Assembly (NCBI RefSeq): GCF_006439015.1
Contig: NZ_RCZG01000001.1
Coordinates: 682,001-746,000 of the forward strand
Direction of reading: 5' to 3'
Length of the DNA stretch: 64,000 bases
From: Mycolicibacterium hodleri
Lineage (GTDB): Bacteria; Actinomycetota; Actinomycetes; Mycobacteriales; Mycobacteriaceae
Made by a program: the position numbers and the translations under genes. The notes under the pieces are model-generated. The model was not told the origin of the DNA. It did not search any database and saw only the letters and a program-made list of their open reading frames with translations. The stretch's first letter is position 1, and each line of letters begins with the position of its first letter. Shown here in pieces: positions 29,086 through 41,323 of the stretch.

Positions 29086-29163
29086 GGGCACACGGTTCCG
29101 CTCGGCCTACGTCGAAACGGCCCTTGTGAACGTGTCCGTACAACTCAAGACGAGGAGCTCGCC

Positions 29164-29718
29164 GTGGCATCGGAGATTCCGCTACGGTCTGTACGACTGC
29201 CTACTCAGCAGCAGGTCAAAGAGCTGCTCGAAGGCGAGTTCCGTCGCGAGGGGTACGACGTCGAGGACGTCGTGATCGAGCCATCCGCGCGCCCGCCGCG
29301 CGTGACCGTGATCGCCGATGGTGATCGCGGTCTGAACCTGGACTCTCTTGGCGCGTTGTCGCGGTTGGCCTCCGGGCTGCTGGATCTGCTCGACGAATCG
29401 GAGGAAGAAGCGCCCTATCTGCTGGAAGTCACCTCGCGCGGGGTGGATCGCCCACTGACCGCCGAGCGTCACTACCGCCGCGCCCAGGGGCGCATGGTCG
29501 AGATGACGCTGACCGACGGGTCGCAGCTGACGGGCCGGTTGGGTGAGACCACCGACGGCGTGGTGCGACTGGTGGTCGCCGATCGCCGCAGGGCGCTGAC
29601 CGTTCGCGAACTTTCCCTTGACGACGTCGCCAATGCCGTTGTCCAGGTGGAATTCTCATCGCCGAACCCGCTCGAGCTCGAGCTGGCCGGGGTGTCTGGC
29701 AAGGAGGCCGAAGAGTGA
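29164..29718 (+). CDS. rimP: Ribosome maturation factor RimP
   Basis: 184 residues with the two RimP domains (alpha/beta N-domain, SH3-like C-domain); [35 protein letters not shown] and the C-terminal SH3 strands are visible. It binds the 30S subunit during maturation. GTG 29164 has GAGGAG six bases upstream, while the longer open frame upstream lacks one. It is the first gene of the conserved transcription-translation operon and overlaps nusA by four bases. Confidence 0.92.
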   Translation: MASEIPLRSVRLPTQQQVKELLEGEFRREGYDVEDVVIEPSARPPRVTVIADGDRGLNLDSLGALSRLASGLLDLLDESEEEAPYLLEVTSRGVDRPLTAERHYRRAQGRMVEMTLTDGSQLTGRLGETTDGVVRLVVADRRRALTVRELSLDDVANAVVQVEFSSPNPLELELAGVSGKEAEE

Positions 29719-30746
29719 ACATCGACATGGGCGCATTGCACGCCATCGAAGTGGACCGGGGCATCTCGGTCGACGAACTGCTCGAGACGATCAAGTCCGC
29801 ACTGCTGACCGCGTATCGACACACCCAGGGCCACGAGGCCGAGGCTCGCATCGACATCGACCGCAAGAGTGGCGTCGTCAAGGTGCTCGCGCGGGAGACC
29901 GACGACGACGGCAACCTCGTTAGCGAATGGGATGACACTCCAGAGGGTTTCGGCCGGGTTGCAGCCACCACGGCTCGGCAGGTGATGCTGCAGCGCTTCC
30001 GCGACGCCGAGAACGAAAGAATGTATGGCGAGTTCTCCGCGCGCGAAGGCGACATCGTCGGCGGCGTGGTTCAGCGCGATGCGCGAGAGAACGCGCGCGG
30101 CAACATCATCGTGCGCCTGGGGACGGAGGCGAAGGGGTCTGAAGGAGTCATTCGACCCGCCGAACAGGTCCCCGGTGAGCCCTATGAACACGGGGATCGA
30201 TTGCGCTGCTATGTGATCGGTGTCACTCGAGGTGCTCGAGAGCCGAAGATCGAGTTGTCCCGCACCCACCCCAATTTGGTACGCAAGCTGTTCTCGTTGG
30301 AGGTGCCGGAGATCGCTGAGAACTCGGTGGAGATCGTCGCCGTCGCTCGCGAGGCAGGCCATCGCTCCAAGATCGCGGTGACGTCGCGGGTCTCGGGTCT
30401 CAACGCCAAGGGCGCGTGCATCGGCCCCATGGGGCAGCGGGTGCGCAACGTGATGAGCGAGTTGTCTGGTGAAAAGATCGACATCATCGACTTCGACGAG
30501 GACCCGGCGAGGTTCGTGGCCAATGCTCTCTCGCCGGCCAAGGTGGTGTCGGTCTCGGTGATCGACGAGACGGCGAGGGCCGCCCGTGTCGTGGTGCCGG
30601 ACTATCAGCTTTCGCTGGCCATCGGCAAGGAGGGCCAGAACGCGCGGTTGGCCGCCCGTCTGACCGGCTGGCGGATCGACATTCGCAGCGATGCGGCACC
30701 GGTGCCCGACGCGGAAGCGCAGCAGGGCGCCTCTCGCGAGGGATAG
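29715..30746 (+). CDS. nusA: Transcription termination/antitermination factor NusA
   Basis: 343 residues: N-terminal RNA polymerase-binding domain (1-125), S1 domain (about 130-200), and two KH domains with [14 protein letters not shown] and [17 protein letters not shown]. Like other actinobacterial NusA it lacks the acidic C-terminal repeats of E. coli. It controls pausing, termination and rRNA antitermination. GTG overlaps the rimP stop. Confidence 0.96.
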   Translation: MNIDMGALHAIEVDRGISVDELLETIKSALLTAYRHTQGHEAEARIDIDRKSGVVKVLARETDDDGNLVSEWDDTPEGFGRVAATTARQVMLQRFRDAENERMYGEFSAREGDIVGGVVQRDARENARGNIIVRLGTEAKGSEGVIRPAEQVPGEPYEHGDRLRCYVIGVTRGAREPKIELSRTHPNLVRKLFSLEVPEIAENSVEIVAVAREAGHRSKIAVTSRVSGLNAKGACIGPMGQRVRNVMSELSGEKIDIIDFDEDPARFVANALSPAKVVSVSVIDETARAARVVVPDYQLSLAIGKEGQNARLAARLTGWRIDIRSDAAPVPDAEAQQGASREG

Positions 30747-30781
30747 CGGGCACGCGTTTCTTTCTGCGGTGATCGTGACGG

Positions 30782-30787
30782 TAGACT
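30782..30787 (+). promoter_or_regulatory. -10 box (TAGACT) before ylxR
   Basis: TAGACT lies five bases before GTG 30793: an internal promoter giving a leaderless ylxR-infB message in addition to the operon transcript. Confidence 0.5.
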
Positions 30788-30792
30788 GAGCC

Positions 30793-31173
30793 GTGATCCA
30801 GCGCGAGAGTTCGGTTACCCGCGCACCGAAGCATCGAAGTCCCGAAGGACCAGTGCGAACGTGTGTCGGATGCCGGAAGCGAGAGCTGGCCGTCGGACTG
30901 CTCCGAGTGGCCGCTGTTCACGACGGAGATGGCAATCACGCCATCACCGTCGACTCAGCGGGTAATCTGCCCGGACGGGGTGCTTGGCTGCATCCCGACC
31001 AGGCGTGTCTACACGTGGCGATCCGACGGCGGGCGTTCGTACGAGCGTTGCGAATCACCGGTTCGCCGAACACCTCCGCGGTGGTCGAGTTCTTCACAGA
31101 AGGTGAAGCCCTCGGTCCGCCCGGCAACAGAACAGGTAGCGAAGAACATGAGCACACCGTGAAGTTCCGATGA
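30793..31173 (+). CDS. YlxR-family RNA-binding protein (DUF448)
   Basis: 126 residues. The core RTCVGCRKRE and PGRGAWLHPDQACL is the YlxR signature, a small basic fold near nusA and infB in most bacteria and thought to bind RNA or act as a nucleoid-linked regulator. The ~20 residues before the core are extra relative to many homologues. The GTG start is supported by the leaderless promoter; a GTG at 30854 is an alternative. Confidence 0.85.
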   Translation: MIQRESSVTRAPKHRSPEGPVRTCVGCRKRELAVGLLRVAAVHDGDGNHAITVDSAGNLPGRGAWLHPDQACLHVAIRRRAFVRALRITGSPNTSAVVEFFTEGEALGPPGNRTGSEEHEHTVKFR

Positions 31174-31236
31174 CCATGCGTCATAGCTAAACCCGAGGCG
31201 CGGCCCACTGCTGTCGCCTCCTAGACAGGAGATGTA

Positions 31237-34031
31237 GTGGCAGGCAAGGCCCGCGTGCACGAGTTGGCTAAAGAACTCGGTGTCACCAGCAAGGAAGTAC
31301 TCGCCCGGCTGAGCGAACAGGGCGAATTCGTCAAATCAGCATCCTCGACCGTCGAGGCGCCCGTCGCCCGTCGGCTCCGTGAGGCATTGGGTTGCGGCTC
31401 CAAGCCCGCCCCCGCGAAGTCAGCCCCCGCGGCCCCCAAGGCGCCAAGCGGCGGCGAGTCCACCAACGGAGTCGTCACCTCAGCGCCCAAGCCGGCAGGT
31501 CCGAAACCCGTAGCGCCCCGACCGGCCGCCGCGCCGGAGCCGCCACCGGCGCCTCCCGCGGTCGTGCCGGAGGTAGCCGCTGCACCGCCAGCTCCGACAC
31601 AGGTCGAGGCGTCCGCTGCCGCACCACCCAGCCCCGCCGCACCCGCGGCACCGGCAGGTCCTACTCCGGGCCCGCGACCAGGTCCGGCACCCAAGCCCGC
31701 AGGCCGTGCGCCGCGCGTCGGCAACAACCCGTTCTCCACGCAACAGCCCGTCGAGCGTCCCGCACCGCGACCCCCGCAGGGTGCAGGTGGACCACCCCGT
31801 CCGGGTGGCCCCCCGCGACCGGGTGGTGGACCGCGCCCCGGCGCGACCCCCGGCAACATGCCTCCGCGCCCGCCAGGCGCACGACCGGGTGCAACCGGTC
31901 GTCCCGGTGGACCGCGCCCCGGCCCCGGCGCCCGTGGCCCCGGTGGCGGTGGTGGTCGTCCCGGCGGTCCCCCCGGTGCAGGTGGCGGTGGTAATTACCG
32001 CGGTGGCGGCGCCGGTGGTGCCGCAGCGCCAGGTGGGGCACCAGCAGGTGGATTCCGCGGCCGTCCAGGTGGCGGCGGCGGCGGTGGTGGTGGCCGTCCC
32101 GGTCAGCGCGGTGGCGCTGCTGGTGCCTTCGGCCGTCCCGGCGGCGCCGTACGGCGCGGTCGCAAGTCGAAGCGGGCGAAACGCGCCGAATACGAGAACA
32201 TGCAGGCGCCGGTCGTCGGTGGCGTGCGGTTGCCGCACGGCAACGGCGAGACCATCCGGCTGGCCCGCGGCGCCTCTCTGGTGGACTTCGCCGACAAGAT
32301 CAACGCCAACCCGGCCGCATTGGTCCAGGCGCTGTTCAACCTCGGCGAGATGGTCACCGCCACCCAGTCGGTGGGCGACGAGACGCTGGAGCTGCTCGGC
32401 GGCGAGATGAACTACGTCGTGCAGGTCGTGTCCCCGGAGGACGAGGACCGCGAACTGCTCGAGTCGTTCGACCTCACCTACGGCGAGGATGAGGGTGGCG
32501 AGGACGATCTCGAGTTCCGTCCGCCGGTCGTCACCGTCATGGGTCACGTCGACCACGGCAAGACGCGACTGCTGGACACGATCCGCCAGGCCAATGTCCG
32601 TGAGGGCGAAGCTGGTGGCATCACCCAGCACATCGGCGCTTACCAGGTCCTCACCGAGTTGGACGGCAACGAACGACTGGTCAGCTTCATCGACACCCCG
32701 GGCCACGAGGCGTTCACCGCCATGCGTGCCCGCGGCGCGAAGGCCACCGACATCGCCATCCTGGTGGTCGCCGCCGACGACGGTGTCATGCCGCAGACGG
32801 TAGAGGCCATCAATCACGCCCAGGCCGCTGACGTGCCCATCGTGGTGGCGGTCAACAAGATCGACAAGGAGGGCGCCGACCCGGCCAAGATCCGGGCTCA
32901 GCTCACCGAGTACAACCTGGTCGCGGAGGACTTCGGTGGCGACACCATGTTCGTCGACATCTCGGCCAAGCTGGGCACCAACATCGATCACCTGCTCGAA
33001 GCGGTGCTGCTGACCGCGGACGCCACGCTGGACCTACGGGCCAACCCCGACATGGAAGCCCAGGGTGTGGCGATCGAGGCGCACCTGGACCGCGGTCGCG
33101 GTCCGGTGGCGACGGTGCTCATCCAGCGCGGCACGCTTCGTGTCGGCGACTCCATCGTGGCGGGCGATGCCTACGGCCGCGTCCGACGCATGATCGACGA
33201 GCACGGCGAGGACGTCGCAGAGGCGCTCCCGTCGCGTCCGGTTCAGGTCGTCGGCTTCACGTCGGTGCCCGGTGCCGGTGACAACCTGCTCGTCGTCGAC
33301 GAAGACCGGATCGCCCGGCAGATCGCCGACCGGCGCAGCGCGCGCAAGCGCAATGCTCTGGCCGCGCGGACCCGTAAGCGCATCAGTTTGGACGATCTGG
33401 ATGCGGCGCTGAAGGAGACCAGCCAGCTCAACCTGATTCTCAAGGGCGACAACTCCGGCACCGTCGAGGCGCTGGAGGAGGCCCTGCTTGGCATAGACAT
33501 CGGCGACGAGGTCGAACTGCGCGTCATCGACCGTGGTGTCGGTGGCGTCACCGAGACCAACGTCAACCTGGCGTCGGCCTCGAACGCGATCATCATCGGG
33601 TTCAACGTCCGCGCGGAGGGCAAGGCCACCGAGCTGGCGAACCGCGAGGGTGTCGACATCCGGTACTACTCGGTGATCTACCAGGCCATCGACGAGATCC
33701 AGGCGGCTCTGAAGGGCATGCTCAAGCCGATCTACGAGGAGAAGGAGCTCGGCCGCGCCGAGATCCGCGCGATCTTCCGGTCGTCCAAGGTCGGCAACAT
33801 CGCCGGCTGCCTCGTCACCTCGGGCATCATCCGACGCAACGCCAAGGCACGGCTCATCCGCGACAACGTCGTGGTGGCCGAGACGGTCACGATTTCGTCG
33901 CTGAAGCGGGAGAAGGACGATGCCACCGAGGTGCGCGACGGCTATGAGTGTGGTCTGACGCTGACCTACAACGACATCAAGGAAGGCGACGTCATCGAGG
34001 CGTACGAGCTCGTGGAGAAGGCTCGTACCTA

Positions 34032-34032
<1 letters not shown>
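31237..34032 (+). CDS. infB: Translation initiation factor IF-2
   Basis: 931 residues. The N-terminal IF2N helix region ([16 protein letters not shown]) is followed by a long low-complexity Ala/Pro then Gly/Arg/Pro segment (about 50-310), a second IF2N near 335-390, and the GTPase domain with GHVDHGKT near residue 435, DTPGHEAF and NKID. Domains II, III and IV end the protein. It places initiator tRNA on the ribosome. AGGAG lies upstream of GTG 31237. The low-complexity part is typical of actinobacterial IF-2. Confidence 0.97.
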
Positions 34033-36844
<2,812 letters not shown>

Positions 36845-36845
36845 A

Positions 36846-36871
36846 CCCCGGCGGCGCATGCGCCGCCGGGG
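36846..36871. terminator. 26-bp perfect palindrome after dinF
   Basis: CCCCGGCGGCGCA followed directly by its reverse complement forms a strong GC hairpin immediately after the dinF stop, with no T tract. It is a likely end of the rimP-dinF operon. Confidence 0.55.
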
Positions 36872-36901
36872 GACCGCCACCTTCGGCTACGGCTTGTCCA
36901 C

Positions 36902-37090
36902 CTATCCGGTTGCCGTCACGTCCTTCTCGACGTGACCGAACTCGACGGACTTGCCGTCGAACTGACCCTTGCACGACAACACCACGTGGTAAGTCGACAA
37001 GATCGGCGGGGCCAGCGTACTGAAGCTCGTCGACCCGTTGGGTCCCAGATCGAATGACTTGTTGACGGCAGGAAGCAGTGGCGCAGCCCG
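36902..37090 (-). pseudogene. Remnant of an unidentified protein-coding gene (C-terminal 62 codons)
   Basis: One minus-strand frame reads as a coherent protein end of 62 residues with phrases FDLGPNGSTSFSTLAPP, YHVVLSCKGQFDGKS and VEFGHVEKDVTATG, then a stop. It has no start codon in a sensible place and is closed by an in-frame TGA at 37091-37093, just beyond the echA16 stop. It looks like the tail of an exported beta-rich protein whose front has been lost. In M. tuberculosis the ugp sugar-uptake genes occupy this junction. I do not recognise the family. Confidence 0.5.
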
Positions 37091-37103
37091 TCAGGGTCGA
37101 CGG

Positions 37104-37871
37104 CTACTTCACCTGGGAGCGACCGCGTTCCAGCACTGCCGATCTGCTCGCGGCGATGTCGTCGCCGGTTGCCACGGCCATCCACTGCCGCGCCGACTCG
37201 GCCTCACTCCACAACGAGGCACCGGTCTGAAGGGCATCGATGCGGTGGTAGGACCCCAGCAGCGCCCGCACGGCCTTCTGATTGTTGCCGACGATGGACG
37301 CCGCCACCTTGCGGGCCGTGGGCAGCAGTTCGTCGTGGGGGACGACCTCGGTCACCAACCCTGTTCGCAGTGCCTCGTCGGCGGGCAGGTAGTCGCCGGT
37401 GAGGCTCATTCGTCGGGCCATTCCCACGCCGACCTTCTGAGGTAGGCGCACGCTCAACCCCCAGGTTGGCAGTAACCCCACCCGGGCGTGGGTGTCGGCG
37501 AATCGCGCGTTCTCCGAGGCGATCAGGATGTCGCAGTACAGCGCGAGCTCGAGACCACCGGTGACCGCGGCGCCGTTGATCGCACCTATGACCGGCTTGC
37601 TCATCGCCGGCCACTTGGGCGAGATGTCGGGTAGTTCGATGGTGTCGCCGAGCTCCTTGAGGTCGAGACCTGCACAGAACACCGGGTCGGCGCCGGTGAG
37701 GATGACGACGTCGACCGTGTCGTCGGCCTCCGCCTCGCGCAGCGCCGCATGGAACCTGGTGCGCAACTCGCTCGACAGCGCGTTGCGTGCCTGCGGCCGG
37801 TTCAGGGTCAACGTGCGCACGCGGTCGGTGGTGTCGATCAAGAGGACGCTCTCGGCTTCGGTGCTCGGCAT
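37104..37871 (-). CDS. echA16: Enoyl-CoA hydratase/isomerase family protein
   Basis: 255 residues of crotonase fold: oxyanion-hole segments FCAGLDLKEL and INGAAVTGGLELAL, then THARVGLLPTWGLS, which holds no clear second catalytic glutamate of classical hydratases, so the exact reaction is uncertain. It closely matches EchA16 (Rv2831). I start it at ATG 37871 because a TACGGT -10 box lies seven bases upstream; the open frame continues upstream as antisense of the next gene. Confidence 0.88.
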   Translation of the reverse strand: MPSTEAESVLLIDTTDRVRTLTLNRPQARNALSSELRTRFHAALREAEADDTVDVVILTGADPVFCAGLDLKELGDTIELPDISPKWPAMSKPVIGAINGAAVTGGLELALYCDILIASENARFADTHARVGLLPTWGLSVRLPQKVGVGMARRMSLTGDYLPADEALRTGLVTEVVPHDELLPTARKVAASIVGNNQKAVRALLGSYHRIDALQTGASLWSEAESARQWMAVATGDDIAASRSAVLERGRSQVK

Positions 37872-37878
37872 GTGCATC

Positions 37879-37884
37879 ACCGTA
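37879..37884 (-). promoter_or_regulatory. -10 box (TACGGT) for echA16
   Basis: Minus-strand TACGGT seven bases before ATG 37871, consistent with a leaderless start. Two other in-frame ATGs lie close upstream. Confidence 0.4.
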
Positions 37885-37898
37885 TCGACCATTCGCCC

Positions 37899-37904
37899 TA
37901 AGGT
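37899..37904 (+). promoter_or_regulatory. -10 box (TAAGGT) for the DUF2277 gene
   Basis: TAAGGT seven bases before ATG 37912; divergent from the echA16 promoter within 30 bp. Confidence 0.45.
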
Positions 37905-37911
37905 TGACGGC

Positions 37912-38178
37912 ATGTGCCGGAACATCACCGAGTTGCGTGGCCTCGAACCCGTAGCGACCGCCGAGGAGATCGAGGCCGCGTCGCGCCAGTACGTCCGCAA
38001 GGTCAGCGGCATCACCCGCCCGACCGCCGCCAACGCAGAGGCCTTCGAGACCGCGGTCGCCGAGGTGACTGCGACCACGACTCGTCTGCTGAATGCATTG
38101 CCGCCGCGGCGGCAACCGCCGAAGACCATTCCACCGCTGCGTCGCCCCGAGGTTCGGGCCAGACTCGCGGCCCGGTGA
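37912..38178 (+). CDS. DUF2277 family small protein
   Basis: 88 residues beginning MCRNITELRGLEP and containing QYVRKVSGITRP and FETAVAEVTATT, the hallmarks of DUF2277. The Cys2 and the MCRNI start are conserved in the family. The function is unknown. It overlaps the following DUF1802 gene by four bases. Confidence 0.85.
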   Translation: MCRNITELRGLEPVATAEEIEAASRQYVRKVSGITRPTAANAEAFETAVAEVTATTTRLLNALPPRRQPPKTIPPLRRPEVRARLAAR

Positions 38179-38723
38179 GCACACCCGCCCTCAAGGAGTG
38201 GAGCGCGGCAGTGCACGCGATGCTCGACGGCCGACAGACGGTGCTCCTGCGCAAGGGTGGTATTCACGAGAAGCGATTCGACGTCGCTGCACACGAGTTC
38301 GTCTTCTTCCCCACGGTGGCGCACGAGCATGCCGAGCGTGTGCGGCCCGAGCATCGCGACCTGTTGCCAGCGGCAGAAACTGACAGCACCGAAGCCGAAA
38401 TCGTCATTCGGTCAGGCGCCAAAGTCATTGCAGCCGTGGCAGTCAACCGACCCGAGGGCCTCGACGACCTGCTCGACACCCACATTTGGACGGCAGCGTC
38501 CGTGCGTTCGGACCGACTGGACTTTCGGCCCAAGCATCTGCTGACGGTGCTTGTCGTTCAGGTTCGTCGGCTGGCCGAACCGCTACGGCTTCCCAGGGAT
38601 CCGGCCTATGCGGGTTGCAAGAGCTGGGTCGATCTGCCGGTGTCGCCCGACTGGGTCGACCCCGTGCACGACGATGCGACGCTGGCGACGATCGCCGAGC
38701 GCGTGAGGGCGTCAGTCAGCTGA
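38175..38723 (+). CDS. DUF1802 family protein
   Basis: 182 residues. The N-terminus LKEWSAAVHAMLDGRQTVLL, then RKGGIHEKRFDV and FVFFPTVAHEHAE, match DUF1802, a family of unknown function often found beside small conserved genes. It starts with GTG overlapping the DUF2277 stop, so the two are coupled. The end overlaps the convergent esterase gene by 12 bases. Confidence 0.82.
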   Translation: MSTPALKEWSAAVHAMLDGRQTVLLRKGGIHEKRFDVAAHEFVFFPTVAHEHAERVRPEHRDLLPAAETDSTEAEIVIRSGAKVIAAVAVNRPEGLDDLLDTHIWTAASVRSDRLDFRPKHLLTVLVVQVRRLAEPLRLPRDPAYAGCKSWVDLPVSPDWVDPVHDDATLATIAERVRASVS

Positions 38724-40364
38724 CGGCGTCTGCGCCCCCGCGGGCAGCACCAGTCGGGACAGTCCGCCCGCACCGTGATGGACGGCATGGTTCGCTGGTT
38801 TCATCTCCGTACCCGAGATCGGCGGTTCGCCGGTGCCGAGGTTGCGCATGAAGCGCGGATGCGAACCGCCCGCGACCATCACCCGCAGTCGGGACCCGGC
38901 GGGAAACCGATGTGCGACGGCATCGAGCTCGAGTCGGACGACATCGGAATCGGTTGTCAGCCTGACCAATCCTTCGCTGACGTTCGTCGATCGGCCATCT
39001 GCGTCAACCTCGCTGAGGCGGACGAAGACGTCGTTGTCGGGGTTGTCGCACGCATGGGACAGTTCGATCACCGGGGAGCCGATGACGTAGAGGTCGACGG
39101 TCAGCGGGTCGCCGGTGAAGTCGACGACGTCGGGACGCATGGCGAGCGCGGTGTCGTCGCGATAGCCGCCCTCAGGTGACAGGAGACGACCGCCGATGGT
39201 GGGCGTGGGATCGGTCGGATCGAAGGTGAACGTCGAGGGGGATGCCGAGTCGTCCGGTGGTTCGGTCGAAAGTCGATGCGCAGGTTGCAGATACAGCACG
39301 TGCTCGGCCATCGCCGGTGGCCACGTGGGAAGGTCGAGCCAATCGCCGTTGTTGACGTAGGCCCGTACGGTACTGCGGGCTGAGTCTGGTTTGCCTCCGA
39401 GGTGCGCGTCAAGCCACGACAGCGATTCCCGGATGACGATGCGCGCGCCCTTGGTCATCAACTCCGTGTGGGTCCACGGACCGACGGTCAGCGCCGTCGT
39501 GACCTCGCGACCGTGAAGGTGCTGGAACTGAGTCAGGGTCTGATCGAGGAAGAGATCCTGCCAGCCGCTGAACAGCAGGACGGGAACGTCGACCCGGTCG
39601 AGGGCCTCGGTCAGTCGCAGCGGCGTCCAGAAGGGATCTTCTCGGTCGGGGTGTTCCGCCCACGATTCCCACCACGGCGCACCGGCGCCGAGCATCGTGC
39701 GTCCCGCACCGCCCATCGGCACCTCTCGGGTGGCGCGTGCCACCCGGCGCCGCGACCGCCCCTGTTGTAGGGCGCCGAGAAGTCGGTTCGCTTCCTCCTG
39801 GCGGGACATCATGTCACTCCACCCGAGGAAGTCGTTGATGGTGAATGAGCCTGTGCCCCAGGCAGATTTGCTGAAGTCATGCGGGCCGACGCTGATGATC
39901 GCCGCGGCCATCTCCGGTGGTGGGTCCATCAGCAGGGCCCACTGCGTGAAGCCGAGGTAGGAGAGTCCGATCGTCGCGAACGACCCCGTGAACCACGCCT
40001 GGTTGCGCAGCCAGGCGACGGTGTCCGCGCCGTCGGCCACCTCGTGGATCATCGGGGTGAACTCGCCACCGGACCCGAACGTTCCGCGCACGCTCTGGAT
40101 CACCACGTGATAGCCGCGCGCTCCGTAGACCGCGCCGAACAAGGTCGAGAAGGGGAAGGCGCGGCCGTAGGGACAGCGCACCAGCAGGGTGCCCGCAGGG
40201 GCGGCGGTCTGCGGTGCGTAGTGGTGGGCGATCAGATTGACGCCGTCGCGCATCGGTACCCGTACCCCGCGGACCACGGTGAAGTCCGTCGTCGGAGGAG
40301 GCAGCTTAAGCAGGTGGCTGAGGGCGTGGGAGGCGACGCGCTTCGCGCTGATTCGAGTGGCCAC
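38712..40364 (-). CDS. CocE/NonD family serine hydrolase (X-Pro dipeptidyl-peptidase-like)
   Basis: About 550 residues. The N-terminal alpha/beta-hydrolase part has VPMRDGVNL, VRGTFGSGGEF and the nucleophile motif GLSYLG; the C-terminal half (from about 340) is the jelly-roll XPepC domain with FVRLSEVDADGRS. It corresponds to Rv2800. It is likely an esterase or amidase; the substrate is unknown. GTG 40364 is favoured because a TACCGT box lies seven bases upstream, though the frame stays open for 51 more codons. Confidence 0.85.
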   Translation of the reverse strand: MATRISAKRVASHALSHLLKLPPPTTDFTVVRGVRVPMRDGVNLIAHHYAPQTAAPAGTLLVRCPYGRAFPFSTLFGAVYGARGYHVVIQSVRGTFGSGGEFTPMIHEVADGADTVAWLRNQAWFTGSFATIGLSYLGFTQWALLMDPPPEMAAAIISVGPHDFSKSAWGTGSFTINDFLGWSDMMSRQEEANRLLGALQQGRSRRRVARATREVPMGGAGRTMLGAGAPWWESWAEHPDREDPFWTPLRLTEALDRVDVPVLLFSGWQDLFLDQTLTQFQHLHGREVTTALTVGPWTHTELMTKGARIVIRESLSWLDAHLGGKPDSARSTVRAYVNNGDWLDLPTWPPAMAEHVLYLQPAHRLSTEPPDDSASPSTFTFDPTDPTPTIGGRLLSPEGGYRDDTALAMRPDVVDFTGDPLTVDLYVIGSPVIELSHACDNPDNDVFVRLSEVDADGRSTNVSEGLVRLTTDSDVVRLELDAVAHRFPAGSRLRVMVAGGSHPRFMRNLGTGEPPISGTEMKPANHAVHHGAGGLSRLVLPAGAQTPSAD

Positions 40365-40371
40365 GCCCTGC

Positions 40372-40377
40372 ACGGTA
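40372..40377 (-). promoter_or_regulatory. -10 box (TACCGT) for the CocE-type hydrolase
   Basis: Minus-strand TACCGT seven bases before GTG 40364. Nothing else was recognised in 40378-40595. Confidence 0.4.
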
Positions 40378-40595
40378 CGCAACCGGGGTCGGTGGCTCCT
40401 CGACGCGGAGTCCTCCAGGCAGCTCGAAACGTCGCCGGTGGGTTCGCTGCGAGCCGGGGGTGACATGTACCAGTTCACCGGTGGCGGAGTGCGGATACGG
40501 CGCCAGGATGTCCGCAAGCTGGAAGGCTTCTGGGGCCACTGCTGGCAATCCGCCCTCTTCCCCAGCGGACGCGGGTTCGGTGCGCGACTGAGCGG

Positions 40596-41219
40596 TCAGA
40601 ACTTGTAGAACGGCACCAGCTGCTGGGCGCGCTGAAGGTTGGTCTGCATGCAGTCCACGTCGTCGGCGCTGTAGACCGGCGCGTAGAACAACGATTGCTG
40701 GAGCACGCCGTAACTGGTGTCGAACGCGATCATGCAGCTGAACCAGAAGCGGTTATTCCGATCCGACGGCTTCAGGATCCAGTACTGCGCGGCGCGGTGG
40801 CCGGCGATGTCCAGCTCGACGGCATCTGCGGGCAGAGTCTGTTCGTAGGTTCGCCAGACGAAGGCTTCGACGGCCATCTGGTAGTTGCCCGCGTCGTAAT
40901 GGCACCGCAAGCCGTCCTCGTGCTCCGGCGGCGTGAAGCCCAACCCGAGCCCATTGATGACGTCGATGGGGATGTCCTCGCACGCATCGAAGGGACGCGG
41001 ATCTGTGGTTTCGATCACGGGCCACTTGATGCTCGTGGAGACGCCGGTCATGGGCGCGGACGTGGATCTCAGCTCGACGGATCCGGGGTCGGGCATGGTG
41101 ACGGGATTGACTTGCCACACGACGACAACGGCCGCGATCAGGGCACACATGGCCGACAGGAGGCGCATCCTCCCGATCACGCCACCCCCCGCGGCACCTG
41201 TCTCGCGCTCGTCGTCCAT
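40596..41219 (-). CDS. Membrane-anchored DUF3558-type protein
   Basis: 207 residues. One membrane segment near residues 18-40 and an extracytoplasmic domain starting around 70 with FDACEDIPIDVINGLGLGF, RCHYDAGNYQMAV and paired cysteines, resembling DUF3558 mycobacterial envelope proteins. It matches Rv2799 in size and position beside Rv2800. There is no lipobox, so it is anchored by the helix. The function is unknown. Confidence 0.72.
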   Translation of the reverse strand: MDDERETGAAGGGVIGRMRLLSAMCALIAAVVVVWQVNPVTMPDPGSVELRSTSAPMTGVSTSIKWPVIETTDPRPFDACEDIPIDVINGLGLGFTPPEHEDGLRCHYDAGNYQMAVEAFVWRTYEQTLPADAVELDIAGHRAAQYWILKPSDRNNRFWFSCMIAFDTSYGVLQQSLFYAPVYSADDVDCMQTNLQRAQQLVPFYKF

Positions 41220-41226
41220 TGCGGGG

Positions 41227-41232
41227 AGTGTA
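41227..41232 (-). promoter_or_regulatory. -10 box (TACACT) for the DUF3558-type gene
   Basis: Minus-strand TACACT seven bases before ATG 41219, consistent with a leaderless start. Confidence 0.45.
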
Positions 41233-41309
41233 CAAGTCCGGAATGGCGGTCCGGACCGAAAAGCAGAACATGTTCTAGTTGCCGGGCGAGCGTCTTGCCA
41301 TTGCGCAAG

Positions 41310-41315
41310 TAGGCT
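41310..41315 (+). promoter_or_regulatory. -10 box (TAGGCT) for the phosphoesterase-pptT-truB operon
   Basis: TAGGCT eight bases before GTG 41324, which supports that start over the TTG six bases earlier. Confidence 0.5.
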
Positions 41316-41323
41316 GATTGGTT

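Noticed and set aside
31480..32991. Long minus-strand open frame antisense to infB
   Set aside because: It mirrors the Gly/Pro/Ala low-complexity coding of IF-2 and has repetitive Thr/Gly text with no family features.
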